This document shows positions 32,602-44,892 of a stretch of 64,000 nt of DNA, one piece after another. The position numbers were made by a program, and so were the translations under genes. This DNA is from Leucaena leucocephala (Eukaryota; Streptophyta; Magnoliopsida; Fabales; Fabaceae). Numbering within the stretch: position 1 is the first letter of the stretch; the number at the start of each line of letters is the position of its first letter. The stretch is taken from positions 11,488,001 to 11,552,000 of the forward strand of contig CM073566.1 in NCBI GenBank assembly GCA_037074615.1, given 5' to 3'. The notes under the pieces are model-generated. The model searched no databases. It was not told the origin of the DNA and saw nothing but the letters and a program-made list of their open reading frames with translations.

Positions 32602-34482
32602 TGTTATTGGAAATTGTGCCCTAGGGGCCAATCATTATCTTATAAACATTATTGTTTTATGAATTTCTTAATTATGTTATCACATTATTTGCATGTTTAC
32701 TGTGATAACCATCCTTGGATAACTTATGATCTTATCCTAAATGTCCCTGGTCGGTCATCTATGCGGGAGCAGAGATGAAATAAGACCAGTATGACTTTCA
32801 AGATATATAAAGATATAAATCAACATCATAGGCACATGTAAGAGTACAAGGTGTTGGACCGACCCGCTATGAGAGAGCTGCATGGGTTAAGTCATAAGCT
32901 TCTCTCATATACAAGCCATGTCACTATGCCCTTTGACCTGAGATCATCATGGATTCCTATATGATGAAAGCTTAGCTTTGACCTAGTCAAAAGTCACTTT
33001 TGACCGAGTGATCATAAAGGCTATGTTCGGGCTTAGTGGTTTTTCATGCAGAGGAATATGAATGGTCAAGATGGAATTTATCCCTCACATTCGTAGAGAG
33101 ATATTACTGGGCCCCTCGATGGGTGAGTCTGAGAAATGTATGGCCATACTAGAATGGAAGGGTAGTTCCATTTCTATATTCAGACTACTCAGGGATAGAG
33201 AAAATAACGGTCAGGAATAAAGGGATGACGTTCACCATGCCTCATCCATGACCGAAATATCATGTGACAAAAGGGACGTGATATGGTTGTATGAAAGGTT
33301 ACATCGTTTATCGATCCTCATATGATTTGGGTAGTCGTAATGCCTTGCTAGAGACCGCTTACGACTTGTGGGTCAGTATAGTAACTGGGCCACTGCCAAC
33401 TTCATATGGGCCTACAGGGTCGCACACAAAACAGCCCAATGCGAGCTATGATGTCCAGATTCATTGAATCTAAGAGATGTCTAGATTTAATGAATAATCT
33501 AGGGTGGATATATATTTTATATATATAAATTAGTTTATATATATTATATATATAATATAAGAGATATTTGTAAGATTTAATTTATAAGGATAAATTAAAT
33601 CTCTATCATTTTTGAATTTGAATTTAAATGGATATGATCTATTTGAATTTGAAATTCAAATTGATAAGATATCTCAAATTTGATTTATGAGAATAAATCA
33701 AATATAATTCTGTCTTATCTTTATTTTAAATTAAATAAATAGGTGAATTAAATCTGTGGGACGGATTTAATATAAACCATATTTATTTAATCAGTTTCTT
33801 ATTAAATTATGCAATATATGATATTGTATTAATTCAGAATTAATATAAGATTAATTCTGAAGCCCGGCCCTATTAGAAGCCCGATAGCTTCCTATATATT
33901 TGACATTAGGAGCTAGGGTTCCACACACAATAGATCTCTTCACACACATTCAGTCGTGAGAAAAGGGGGCAGGGAGAGTGCAAAAGGTTTGCAGATAAGA
34001 AACTGCCGAAATAGAGACGGTGAGGACGGAATCTCCAGAAAGCCCTAGAGGGACAAGAGGCGCTAGCACGTCGTTCGCAATTGGAACGCTGTTCGTGTGG
34101 ATACCGGTAGAGGAAGCCGATCTGAGCTGTCGACTTCTACGATACGGCCAGACACGAAGAAAGGTCGCGACCAGAACACACTTAGGTCGCGACCAAACGG
34201 GCATCTGAACGTCAGAAATCCGAAAAGAGGCGACAGGTCGCGACGAGAAGCAGAGTAGGTCACGACTAAAAACTCCAGAGGCGACAGGTCGCGACTAGAA
34301 GATGAGGAGGTCGCGACTGAAAGTTCCAGAGGCGAGGAGTCGCGACTAGTGGACACTGAGGTCGCGACCAAAGCTCGAAACCGAAGGTAACACTTCTTTC
34401 TCCTTGACTTAAACACATTCGGTAGATCCTGGCTGGGAATGGAAAAAAATTTTAAAGTTAATTTCCGCTGCATGTCTTCCAA
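32602..34482 (+). mobile_element. Copia-type solo or truncated LTR (about 1.88 kb)
   Basis: It begins TGTTATTGGAAATTGTGCCC, a start common in plant Ty1/copia LTRs, and ends around TTTCCGCTGCATGTCTTCCA, close to the usual ...TTCCAACA end. A TATATATT box lies at 33893-33900, followed by the AGGAGCTAGGGTT leader motif typical of such LTRs. The interruption point in the host LTR (after TTTCTTGGGATT) is clear, but no target duplication is visible on the right, so the end may be truncated. An expanded GGTCGCGAC repeat lies in its distal part. Confidence 0.7.
34163..34389 (+). repeat. GGTCGCGAC minisatellite with alternating 22/29-bp spacing
   Basis: The core GGTCGCGAC (containing palindrome GTCGCGAC) starts at 34163, 34185, 34236, 34258, 34287, 34309, 34338 and 34360. 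Spacings are 22, 51, 22, 29, 22, 29 and 22, so the real unit is 51 bp (22 plus 29) with one core lost. It is CpG-dense against an AT-rich background. It lies in the distal part of the copia LTR. Confidence 0.88.
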
Positions 34483-36030
34483 TTCCCTTCATCAAGTTGA
34501 TATTCTTGACTTTGCCATGGATGAAATATTTTCGGGTTGCACTGTTCATGTTAGAAGGAGATGGAATTTCAATGATCTAATGCTTCCATTGAATTTATAT
34601 GATGATTTTGTGTAAGATTGGATAGGTTTTGAACCTTGGAAGCATTAGAATTGAAAGTTGTAATTCTTGGAATTCTTCTCTATTACTGTTCACTCGTATG
34701 AACAGTGATTAGATTTTCATGATTTTGATGTTTCCAATAATGAAAAGTTGTGTGGGGTAAAGTAGAGAAACAAGTATGGGAAGCAATGGAATTAAGATGG
34801 GAATTTTTGGAAGAATTATGTATGTTTTGCAAATTCTATCCAGAACAGTGCATAGTTGCTGAAATTTGGTTATTTTGAGTTCATAAATGGATTCAAAAGA
34901 TGGAATTGTGTAGGGTAAGGTCAAGACATCAATTGATTCAAAGGCCAAGTCAATTGGTAAAGATTAAAGGAAGTTAATGTAGTTAAGTAAGCTTAATGTT
35001 CAAGAGAAGTTAGATTGTAATGAATGGATGATTATGTGATGTTAGGGTGTGATTGTGGACTCCAAAGAGGCAGCCACACACCAAGGAGAAGTAAGAAGAA
35101 AGAGCAAAGTTAAAGTGAAAGAAAGTCAAGTATATGAGGTAGTAAACTTACCATAAACTTGTATGTATTGAATGTTATGCTTGATTGTACTATGGCTTTA
35201 TTGAATTGTGTGCATATGTGTAGATGATTGAAGCTCCTTTTCTATGATTACCTTGGCCAATTGTATTTCATATGATACATGGAAGCATGCTCATTACACT
35301 ATGGTAACACTTTCACAAGAAAGCACAAGCATTTACATTAGTACATGCATTGTTTAGTACCGTTTGCGACAAAGATTTCTCCAGAAATCTCACCCCATCC
35401 ATGTAATCCCAATTCCAACAGGTTTATGAATGATGAAAGAGGATGAAGAAGCATTGAGAGGAATTAGGGATTGGTTAATGTAAATGTTATATGATGTTAT
35501 GGAAAGAATTATTATTGTAATGTTGTTGTATGACCTACCTAAGCAGTGATGGTCATGATGTAATGAAAAATAGTAAATGATGGAATAAATGTATGAAATT
35601 TTATATACATTTAATTAACATGTTTATCTTCATTTTGACACAAAGAACACCTTATTTCGATGTCTGTACAAAGAGAACCAATTTTCCAAAGATGGGGACC
35701 AGAATCTGTTTTCAGAATTTTTGACCAAATGAATAGTACAATTTAATGAATAAACTGTATCAATATGCTAAGCATTTGGTCAGAAAATTATTTTTACATT
35801 AAATTTCAAGATGTTAGCTTCGAGTAGAATTTTGAACCACTTCATTTTAATTTTTCTAGAATTAGTTATGGTTTTTCAAAGTTCATCGCCGAATCTAGAA
35901 TACCATATGAACAGTAACTCTTCAAGAGTAAAAATTTCAGATTTAGCTAATGGACTTCAAAGGTCATGTAAGTGGTTCTAAATGCTATCGAATGGTCCCT
36001 AAGAGGTACGAAAGTAAGGATGTTATATTT

Positions 36031-36042
36031 TGGTATTAGAGC
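36031..36042 (+). promoter_or_regulatory. Degenerate primer-binding site
   Basis: TGGTATTAGAGC, one mismatch from the initiator tRNA-Met site, three bases after the LTR end at 36027. It marks the start of the decayed plus-strand interior 36028-41961. Confidence 0.8.
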
Positions 36043-36167
36043 AGAAGTTCTGGCATCAGATAGGATAATCCTCAGGCCCTAACTCTAAGTAGTAATTACT
36101 TTGTTAAGTTAGGGTATTTGTGGGATAGTTACCATGGTTTATTTAGGCTAGTTTTGCAGGCATAGAT

Positions 36168-37090
36168 ATGAGATTTCATAAAGTTAAGTCTGAGCCATCA
36201 GTTAATAAGGGAGACCCCTGACCATTAGTGATTTATGAAGAAGATGTTCATCCAGACTATGATCCTTCTTCAGACAGTGAAAGAGTTCGGATGATAGTAT
36301 AGGGGATCAGTAAGGAAAATCTATAGTAAAATATCTTATAGACATTTCTGTAGACTTAAACCTGCAGTTTGGAGATAATGTAGAGATTCAGGCTGAAGTG
36401 GTACATACCCTAGATGATGCTGAGTCCAGTAACTCTACACAATATGAGTTTGTTGGAATGCCCTTTAATCCTGATGTAAGCTTTATTCCTCCAATGAGAG
36501 GATAGATTACGGCTGAGGAAGTTAAGTACTGGTACTGGATTACAGGTAGACCAGATATTATTCCTCCTCCACCAAAGTTTGAGGATAGATTTGATATGAG
36601 TAATTTACAACAGTTCCCTAATCCAGATATCCAGTCATAATGTATGACAATCCCTTCCTATTCTTGCAATCCAGGAATATATGATGTGATAGATAAAGAT
36701 CAGAAAGATGTTCCTGATCCTAGTCAACCCCATCCTTCTTTGAGAAAGACAGATAATGTTGACTATATTAGTCTCAAGAAAGCTGTGGAGAGTGAATTAC
36801 TCAGTTTAGGTCAAGGGATGGATAGAAGTAGAGATCAAGAGCAGTCAGTTTATCTGCATTTCCTCAATGTCATAACAGGGATTATAAATAGATATATGAT
36901 AGAGGGCATTGACGTGAATCAGGTTTATAATCTAGAAGATTAGCATGAGATGGTCATAAGTAAGATATTGCCATATACCCTACATGGCATGCAAAGCTAA
37001 CTGAGTTTTTAGAAAATGATCCACCAGCTGATATACAAGGGTGGCATTTCCGTATACAGAAGTATTTGCAGTTTATGATTCCCTAGAAAA
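36168..37090 (+). pseudogene. Unrecognised ORF relic between primer-binding site and gag
   Basis: A decayed coding stretch that I cannot assign. It opens at an ATG at 36168 (acidic YEEDVHPDYDPSSDSE), shifts frame before 36341, then reads with few stops. Recognisable stretches are DISVDLNLQFGDNVEIQ, KYWYWITGRPDIIPPPPKFE, a 99-codon open segment (36644-36943) with IDKDQKDVPDPSQPHPSLRK and FLNVITGIINRYMIEGIDV, and after one stop HEMVISKILPYTLHGMQ. Total about 300 residues, acidic and proline-rich with a helical C-terminal part. Intact A and B elements have only about 240-270 bp between primer-binding site and gag and no such gene. It could be an extra element gene or a captured host sequence. 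Confidence 0.5.
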
Positions 37091-37441
37091 GAATGTAAAA
37101 AGAGATGAGGGGTAATGTAAATATGTAAACATTGTAAAGTGAAATAATTATGTACATGTATAATAGTTATGACTTACCCTATATATGTAATTGGCATGTA
37201 TGTAATGTATGTAAAAATATTATGGAGATATGAAATATGAGTTTTGAGGTGATAGAATGAAATGACAGTTGGTTGAACATCTATGTGAATATGTTCCCTA
37301 TTTAATTCAATTATGATAGGTAGATATGGATGAGTTTCAAATTACTCAAGCTCATCAAAGTTAAGAACAAGGATCAGCCATTGCTAGAGTAAAGACTGGA
37401 CAAGGACATTAGAAAGGAATGTTTAGAGAAAGCTATGTCCA
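37091..37441 (+). other. Non-coding interior of plus-strand relic
   Basis: AT-rich sequence (many TATGTAA words near 37120-37220) with no ORF or recognisable motif. Confidence 0.5.
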
Positions 37442-37800
37442 GGTCGTGATGTGGAGTAGTTTAGGTTGCGACTAGAAGTTCCAGAGAAGTTAAGTCATGA
37501 CTAGTTAAGCCATGGGTCGCGAAGAATATTTATAATTGTGTTTTGGTCATGCCGAGTAAAGACCATTGGCCGCAACAAAAAGTTACAGAGTTATTAGGTT
37601 ACAATAAGTCAGGTCATAGGACGCGACTAATGTGCACAGAGCAGTTTAAGTCGCGACGAGATAAGACCTGAGGTTAACTAAATATCACAGAGCGGTCGAG
37701 TTGTGACAAGTAGATTAGGACGGTCTCGACTAAAGTTTACAGAGAATATGAGTTATGACAAGCCAATACTCAGGTTGCGACTAGTATGCACAGAGACTTG
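37442..37800 (+). repeat. Decayed 22/29-bp minisatellite inside gypsy relic
   Basis: Fourteen degenerate GGTCGCGAC-like cores begin near 37442, 37464, 37493, 37515, 37545, 37568, 37597, 37619, 37649, 37672, 37699, 37722, 37751 and 37773. Spacings are 22, 29, 22, 30, 23, 29, 22, 30, 23, 27, 23, 29 and 22. The spacing pattern and the filler TAGAAGTTCCAGAG match the copia-LTR array at 34163-34389. Most CpGs have become TpG or CpA, so this copy is older. Confidence 0.82.
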
Positions 37801-38337
37801 ATGATGAATGAAGATGCCAGCCTCACTAAAGTTTATCAGTTAGAGGTTTAGCACGAGATGTAGGCAAGCAAAACAGTACGAGGTACTGAGATATAGAAGA
37901 TGTTCAAAAGTAGATCCTCTGTGTGACCATTAGAAGTAGATCTACATAATGAAAGAATTTGTTCAGTTAGTCTTTCCTGAACAAAAGAATTAGAAGTTAA
38001 AATGAGACTTGCCTGAGAATGAGCCTAACACATAGCTTAAAGTTAGAAACGTGATGGTTAACAATTAGAGAGCTAATATTCCCAAGACAGAGGGATTCCA
38101 TCATAAAGAAACAGTAACCTAGCAGACTTAGGGTAGAGCACCCTAGAGAACAGAAGTAATAGTGTTAGATGATGAATGAGATCCATGTGACTTAAGTTAG
38201 TCAGGATCCATAGAAGAAGACCAGAAAGGAACTATAGTCTGGTCCAGAGCAGACTAAGATTGATATACAGACAGAAAGAGTTAAGAGTTAAGAGATAGTA
38301 GAGAGATACGGAAGTTACTCCATAGAGATGGAGATTG
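37801..38337 (+). other. Decayed interior, no gene recognised
   Basis: About 540 bp of purine-rich sequence with stops in all frames. It probably derives from the N-terminal and linker part of gag, but I cannot align it with confidence. Confidence 0.4.
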
Positions 38338-38660
38338 ATCCATTCACTGGAGGAGTATTTCTTCAATAGTTTTACGAAAAGCATTCCTCTCAGTTAGATA
38401 GAGATGAGCATGAGGCTAAGGGTTAAAGTTAAGAAAGAGAAACCCTGATGAATAGTTAGCCAAGTTTGTCTACATGAATAGTGAGAGTTGAATGACTGAG
38501 GAGTTAATTCGTGGATTGAATTCCATGTTACAAAGAAAGAATTTTTCTCATTTAGTTGCAGAAGTTCAGCAGAGCGATAGATGTATGCAAGATTAGAAAA
38601 AGAAAGGTAGCCACAGTTTTAAAGATAAAGTGACTCCCCTATTTCCTATGCAAGAAAGAG
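38338..38660 (+). pseudogene. gag: Gag relic in plus-strand gypsy interior
   Basis: Broken frames align with the retrotransposon gag domain of family A. The relic reads GVFLQ then FYEKHSSQLDRDEHEAKG, against the intact FLEQFNEKYFPQSVKDEHEAEF; then LAKF, and MTEELIRGLNSMLQRKNF against WTTEKLTRGLNSTLKEKVF. Several stops and at least one frameshift exclude function. No zinc knuckle is recognised downstream. It shows that 36028-41961 is the interior of an element related to A. Confidence 0.8.
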
Positions 38661-41600
38661 TAATGAAGGGTTGAGTCTGTACCCTAGCAAGGGGTAATGT
38701 GGCAGCCTAAGTAAATGAGTATTTATCTCAAGTTCATGAATGAATGATTGGGATTTGGCAGAGAAGGTGATAAAGAGACATAATGCTTAAAAGGATTACC
38801 TAGTTAATCGGTTAATTGCAGTGTGCGTATAATGGATGGTTAAGCAAAATTATGTGATGATGATATGGCTTTTGTCGCCATAAGTTATGATGATCAGTTG
38901 CATCTCCTTGCAGTTGTCATGTGATGACATGCATGTTAGAGAATGCTTAAATAATTGCATCTCCTTGCATATTATGCATGTTAGAGTATGCTATGATAAA
39001 TGAATACTCTCCTTCGTAGTACATGTGAGGTAGAGTATATATGCTAAGAATGTTATGTTGCTCCCATACCATATGACAAGCAATAAGATAATTTAACTTG
39101 GTAATGATACTAAAGCAATAGAAGAGTAATAAACGATATAGTTAGCCAGTCAATCCCTAAAGTTTAGAATGAGAATCTAAGATAGACAGTGATAGTCAGT
39201 TCGACAAAGAACGAGATTAGAGATGAATGTTGATGATAATCCTGTAGACATATGATTACAATACTCAGGACATATCCCTTTAGTAGGGAATGAGATATGT
39301 GAATGATGTCCCTTAAGCATGAAATGAAATGAGATAGTTATAAAAGATGATACAGCCCTCAGAGGGAACAGCATCTATGTAATAGAAGTTAACGTTCTCC
39401 CAATAGAGCTAGATTGCTCTTGCGATAGAGTCAGATTGCTCATGAAATAGAGCTGAAAGCATGGATAGTGAAGCTCATGATAAAGCCATGTCCATCAGAT
39501 GAGATAGATAGATTATGATAGATATGTGCATGATAGAGCATTTGTAGCTCTCTGTAGTACTAGATATAATAAATTTATGCAAGATGAGAATGAAATTAGA
39601 AATTCCTGAGTAATAAAGGAAATGAGTAAAGTCTTAATAAATAATATTGGCTTCTATGATCATTTTTGGGGAATTATCTGTTGAGTTAGTAACTAAGTGG
39701 AAGTAACTAACCTTGTAACTTAGTCTATTAGTTGTAGGTCTTCCAGAGATAAAAATACCGTACAATGGAATCGCAGTAGATTCTGGAGGATAGAAGTTAG
39801 ATCCTAGCATGGCTCAGAGATAACAGAATTCTAGGGTCGCAGTTAGATCTTGAAGAGGCTTACGGTTGATCACAGTAGATCCCGAGGGTCGCAGTAGACC
39901 TAGCCTAAAGAAAGTAAATGAATAAGCCATAAGTACAGTATTTCTTTGGAATGACAATTACAAAGGACAAAGTTTAAGGTAGAAAAGCTTCACAAGTTGT
40001 TAACTAATAGCAGAGAGAGTATCCACAATGTTAGTTTAGATAGCCTTATTATTATTATAGACTAAACTCAGAATCTTCTTACATGAAGAATGAAGTGAAG
40101 TTAGTAGAGGTTCCTAAGATGAGAATAAAGAGAATGAGAATGAAAGCTAGATAGATCCTCCAGGTGAGGACAAAAAGGTTAAAAAGCCAAAGAGATTTAT
40201 AGAAAAGGGTCTAAGATAGTAAAGTACCAGGGTTGGAGTGTGTTAGCACCAGTGCTTCAAATTTTTATCAGCATTTTTCAGTTAAGTGTGCTCAGGCAAG
40301 AGTAGCCCAACGATGGGTGACCCTGGGAAGTAATGAGAAAAGAGTGTAAATACCATAGAAGTTTGGCATATATACACAAAGTTATGTAAAATGATAAAAA
40401 AAGTTATAAAAAGTTAGAAATGGTTATGAACAGTAAAGGATTAGAACCATTATGTCAAGTCCAAATAGAGTGAATTTGAAATGAAAGATTTAAATTATGA
40501 CTTTGTTCAGGAGAAAGAGAAGCAAAAGAGCAATATTCTCCTGAGAGGTTGATAAAGTTTTTAAGTTAAAGAGAATGTTAGACTTATGGTATCTCAGGAT
40601 ATATCATGATAGGCAAGATATGCCAGGATATGACATGAGAAGTATCTAATGAGATACATAATGAGAAATATGTATTGAGAAGTAACTTTATGAACAGATA
40701 GAAGGCTCCCTTTTTAAAAGGGATAAGATGATGAATGTTATGTTACAGATGAAGGTGAGAGCTTTCACTCCTCGCATGAAATACCAGGCACTATGTTATG
40801 TTTGTAAAATATGCTAAACCCCGAGTGTTAGAGCTGTGCATATTCAAGAAAGAAATGCTTGAGCTCCGATTGTCTGGAGGGTCACAATTAGATCCTAGCA
40901 TGGCTCGAGGGTCGCAGAAGATCCTGAGGGATCGCAGTTAGATCCTAACAGCTTCAGAGTCGCAGTTAGATTCTGAAGAGGCTAACGGTTGATCATAGTT
41001 AGATCCCGAGGTCACAGTTAGACCTAGCCTAAGGAAAGTAATGAGCCATGAAGATATGAGTACAATGTAGTATATCTCTGGGAAGATGAATGCCAAAGAC
41101 AAAGTTTAAGGTAAAGAAGCTTCACTAATTGATAAACTCATCCAGAAAAATTATTTTATAATGGTTTTCCTCAGATAGCCTCTATTATATACAGACTGAA
41201 CTTATTTTTCCTTAAACGAAGATGGAGTCCAGGTTAAAATCTGAGTGCTGATATTCAAAGTTTTGTAGAAGTATGCCTGAGAAACAGAGAAGAGAACCCC
41301 TATGTATTGAGAATAGAAAAGTATGAGCAGATAGATTCCCCAGATAAGGATAAAGAGAGTAAAAGGCCAAAAAGACCTAGAGAAGAGGGTATAAGGTAAA
41401 GCAAAGATAGAACGTAGTTTTATGAGAAAGAGAATACTAGGGCCTAGAGCTATAAGAAGAGTAACCTAGCCCTAACTCTGTAGCACAAAAGGTGCTAAGG
41501 CAAGAGTAGCCTAACGATAGATAAGCCCTAAGAAGGGATAAGAAAGAATGCAAATGCCATAAAAGTTTGGCATAGATGCATAAAGTTATATAAGAGGCTG

Positions 41601-41920
41601 AGAAAAGTTAAGAAAAGTTGCGAAGAATTAAAGAAGTTAAGAAAAATTAGAGAAGTTATCTGAATTATGATTTTGTATCAGGAGAAAGAAAGGCAGAAGA
41701 ACAATATTTCTCCTAAGAGATTAGCAAAGTGTAAGAGGAGTGATGTAGACCCTAGAATTATATAAAAATTCTGAAGGGTAAGATATGAAAGAAATGGACA
41801 CTACTCACAAGTTCAATGGGTTGTCCATAAGTATGAGTGGATGAATGCCCCAAGCCTTGGTCATAAACTAGGAAAGGATATATAGAGGAGATATATCCAG
41901 GATAGTTGATTAAGGTACTA
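38661..41920 (+). other. Long 3' non-coding interior with duplicated blocks
   Basis: No gene seen in 3.3 kb. GCAGTTAGATCC-type repeats occur twice (39774-39905 and 40900-41030), each followed by sequence resembling the A 3' non-coding region, so the block was duplicated or two relics are fused. 38870-39010 holds a duplicated TTGCATCTCCTTGCA...GCATGTTAGAG word also seen in the C-type LTR (about 55175-55215). 41700-41920 aligns with the A region just upstream of the polypurine tract. Confidence 0.55.
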
Positions 41921-41922
41921 AG

Positions 41923-41961
41923 TAAATTTTGAGGACGAAATTTATTTTAAGGGGGTAGAAA
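41923..41961 (+). promoter_or_regulatory. Polypurine tract with upstream hairpin, plus-strand relic
   Basis: Hairpin TAAATTTTG-AGGA-CGAAATTTA (41923-41944, one G-T pair) then AAGGGGGTAGAA directly before the LTR start TGTAACATCCC at 41962. Confidence 0.82.
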
Positions 41962-44892
41962 TGTAACATCCCAATTTTCAGGCCTAGAGACTCAGAAAGT
42001 AGCCTAAAATAGATAGATTACCAGACCCCTTTGAGAAGAAGTCCCAGAAATATACAGAGGGTTTTTAGGGACTAAACTGCAAATAAGTGAAAGTACAAGG
42101 ACTTATATGTAAATAGTAAAAGTCCTAGGGGTATAATGGTCATTTCAGGAAAGAAAGGGACTAAAGTGAAAAGTCTAAAAGTCTCTTGGTGCAAAAGTAA
42201 AAGTAGACACAAGTTATAAGGCCAAAAGAGAAAGTAGACAAAAATGTGGGGTCTTTAAGTGTAATTTTAGCCAAATAAAAGGTACTTAATTGAAAAGAAG
42301 AAAAATTCTAGGGGCAAAAGTGTAATTAAGGAAAGATGAGCTAGAAATGGCTTAACACTACCCGGAAGCATTTCAGTCCCAAATCTCATTAGTAGATAGA
42401 GCAAATGATGCTGAGTAATCCAGCTTAATACAGGAATTTTATCAAGACTCCAGATAGCCGAAATTTATCTGATAGTATAAAAGTATAAAAATTTTTTACC
42501 GGATATCCTAGACCTCAGATATGAGTGAAAAGCTACAGGAAGAAGCGTCCTATTGAGGTGGATGTCAGGGAACTGACAGAATACCGAAAGGAGGTCTGTA
42601 GAAAAAGTTATTTATAAATTAGTAAATTGAGACGGGAGTTTGTGACCTCCGGGTATCCGATTGGGAGATTTATCGGTATTCAAATTGAGACTGAATGAGC
42701 TCAGATGACATCAATCAGAGGCCCGTAATGACACAAAGGGATGCCTAGAGTCAGTATGGCAGTCTATATGATAAAAGGGGCCGGTGCCCGGAAAAAGGTG
42801 TAAAATGAAGAAAATGCCCTTATGTTATAAAATAGTGAAAGAATGAGTAAAGGGTATTTTGGTCATTTGACTAAGGTAAGATAGTCAAGAAAGGTTATCT
42901 GGATAGTTGACCAGGGTCAGAGAATACTCTGGTAAGATATGAAAAGACAATAATGCCCCTAGATTTATTAAAGTAAAGAAAGAGGAACCAAGGGCATTTT
43001 GGTAGTTTACCAAGGTATGGTTCTTGGGAATTGAGCCATCAGAGTACTTGGGCTGGATCAGAGACCCAAGATGATATTCCAAGGCCCCAAAAACTAGCCC
43101 AACATATATGTGGGAAAAAATGGCATTAAAATAATGTTTTAGTGACTTTCAATGAAGTAAAGTTATTCGGTTGGCGTGATGACCGGGGAGGTGATCAGAT
43201 AAAGTTCTGGACTTATCTGGATAGCATTGGATGGCGTGAAAGGTGCCAGCAAGATGCCACATGGAACTGATATAGAGGGAGAAGAAAAGTTAAGGACACG
43301 TGGCACGATCTCAGCCGTTTATTCCAGGATAAGACTCTGGAATTCTCTGGAAGCGCTGAGTCAGCTGGTGAGGTGTCCTGTGGGCCCCACCATTACACCA
43401 CCTAGCCTGTGAGGTGTCCCTTGATGATGTCACAAAGTGATGAGTCATAAGGATGATGATGTCATCACGATGACATAAGCAAAACTTGGTGAGCAAGCAA
43501 AGCAATCTGAGCCACTCATTGAGAATTGATCTGGACCACTCATTCTCCTTTGCCTCCACTATAAATTCCACCTCCCCCTTGCCTTCTCATTCACGGCCAA
43601 GAGCCATTTTAGAGAGAGAAGGAAGTTCTAGAGAGAGAAAGTGAGAGAAAGAAAGAAGGAAGTTCTGGCGGAACTGGAAGAAGTATAGAGATAGTAGAGT
43701 TCTGCTAAGCTAGCCAGGTAGTAACTAATCTTAGCTTTTATGATGTGACTTTGTGATTTAATGTGCTATTGTTTGGTTGGATTGTTGTCTTATATGTTAT
43801 GTTTGAAGCTCTGCTACAATGCTATGATCATATGTTATTGAGTATGGAAGCACGCAGCATACTTATCTGTACACAATCATAAGCAAGCACTATCACACTG
43901 CATTACATATATTGTTATGATTATTACTACTGAGATTCCCCTGAATCTCATCCCCAATATATAACCCATTACAGGGAGGTTATGTCGAAGTAAATTTTGA
44001 GAATTCTAAGAGACGCCGTTATGCTGCCAAAATTAGGGCAAAATATCAGTAGTGAAGAAAGGAGATGATACGTACTGTGTACGTAGGTACTGTCTAAGGA
44101 GGCTGGAAGTGAGTAGACCTAGCCGGTTCATCCAGTCTTTCCTAGGTACTTACGTAGAATGGTAGTTCTCACGGGAATTACCGAATCAGCACAGATCAGT
44201 TATTTTAAAAAGATGAAGTATAGCAGTTATACTGCCGGATTTCAGGCAGGAAAAAAATGTAATAAAGATATGAGGATTTTGTGCATGCCCTATTGTATAA
44301 CAATTATTTAATAATAAATATTGTTTAGCATGTTCAGCTTGTGTATGAGGAATTAAGAGATGTTATGCATATGTATGTAAAGTTGATTGCTGGCATGAAC
44401 AGTAACTCGTGATGACACAGTACTGTTTGATCTATAATTAAAAATAGTAAATGATTAAATAAATGTATGATATTTTTATGGTAAATAATAGACATACCAA
44501 GAGTCGATTTGATATATAGAATGTCTCATTTGGATGTCTACACATGGAGATATAAATTATCAAAGTTGGGACCAAAATGCTGGATTTAGGGGAAAAATGC
44601 TGGATGAACAGTAAAGTTGTAACATTGACTCGGTCAAGGCATGGTCAACGAGTTATTTTTCCCTGAAATAGAATTGAGTTAGATTCATGTAGAAATTTGA
44701 ACCACTTCATTTCGATTTTTCTAGAATTAGTTATGATTTTTCAAAGTTAGGTCACTCATCTGGAATTTACACAGTGAACAATACTCGGTAAGAGTAAAAC
44801 TCCAGATTGAGAAATTGGACTTCAATGACCTTGAAAGTGGTTCTAAATGCTACCAAATGGTCCCTAAGACGTACAAAAGTAAGGATGTTTCA
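41962..44892 (+). repeat. A-type 3' LTR (2,931 bp)
   Basis: TGTAACATCCC...GGATGTTTCA with the length and module order of the array LTRs, in opposite orientation and clearly diverged. TATA box at 43559-43566 (TATAAATT), GA-rich leader at 43610-43670, conserved hairpin at 43931-43950. The sequence after 44892 is mid-LTR of another copy, not unique flank, and no target duplication pairs with 32031, so this element is chimeric or rearranged. Confidence 0.85.

Larger units (their letters stand above)
32031..36027 (+). repeat. Old plus-strand 5' LTR, interrupted by a copia LTR
   Basis: It starts TGTCATATCCC at 32031 and ends GGATGTTATA at 36027 (CA decayed to TA), three bases before a primer-binding site. 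32031-32601 and 34483-35600 resemble the C-type LTR, while the last 400 bases resemble the A-type end. Continuity is broken by the copia LTR at 32602-34482; part of the host LTR is missing on the right side of that insertion. A conserved AGATTTC...GAAATCT hairpin lies near 35366-35385. Confidence 0.65.

Noticed and set aside
33484..33850. AT-rich TATATATA and AATTTGAATT repeats as an origin or matrix-attachment site
   Set aside because: Low-complexity U3 sequence of a copia LTR explains them; no specific motif.
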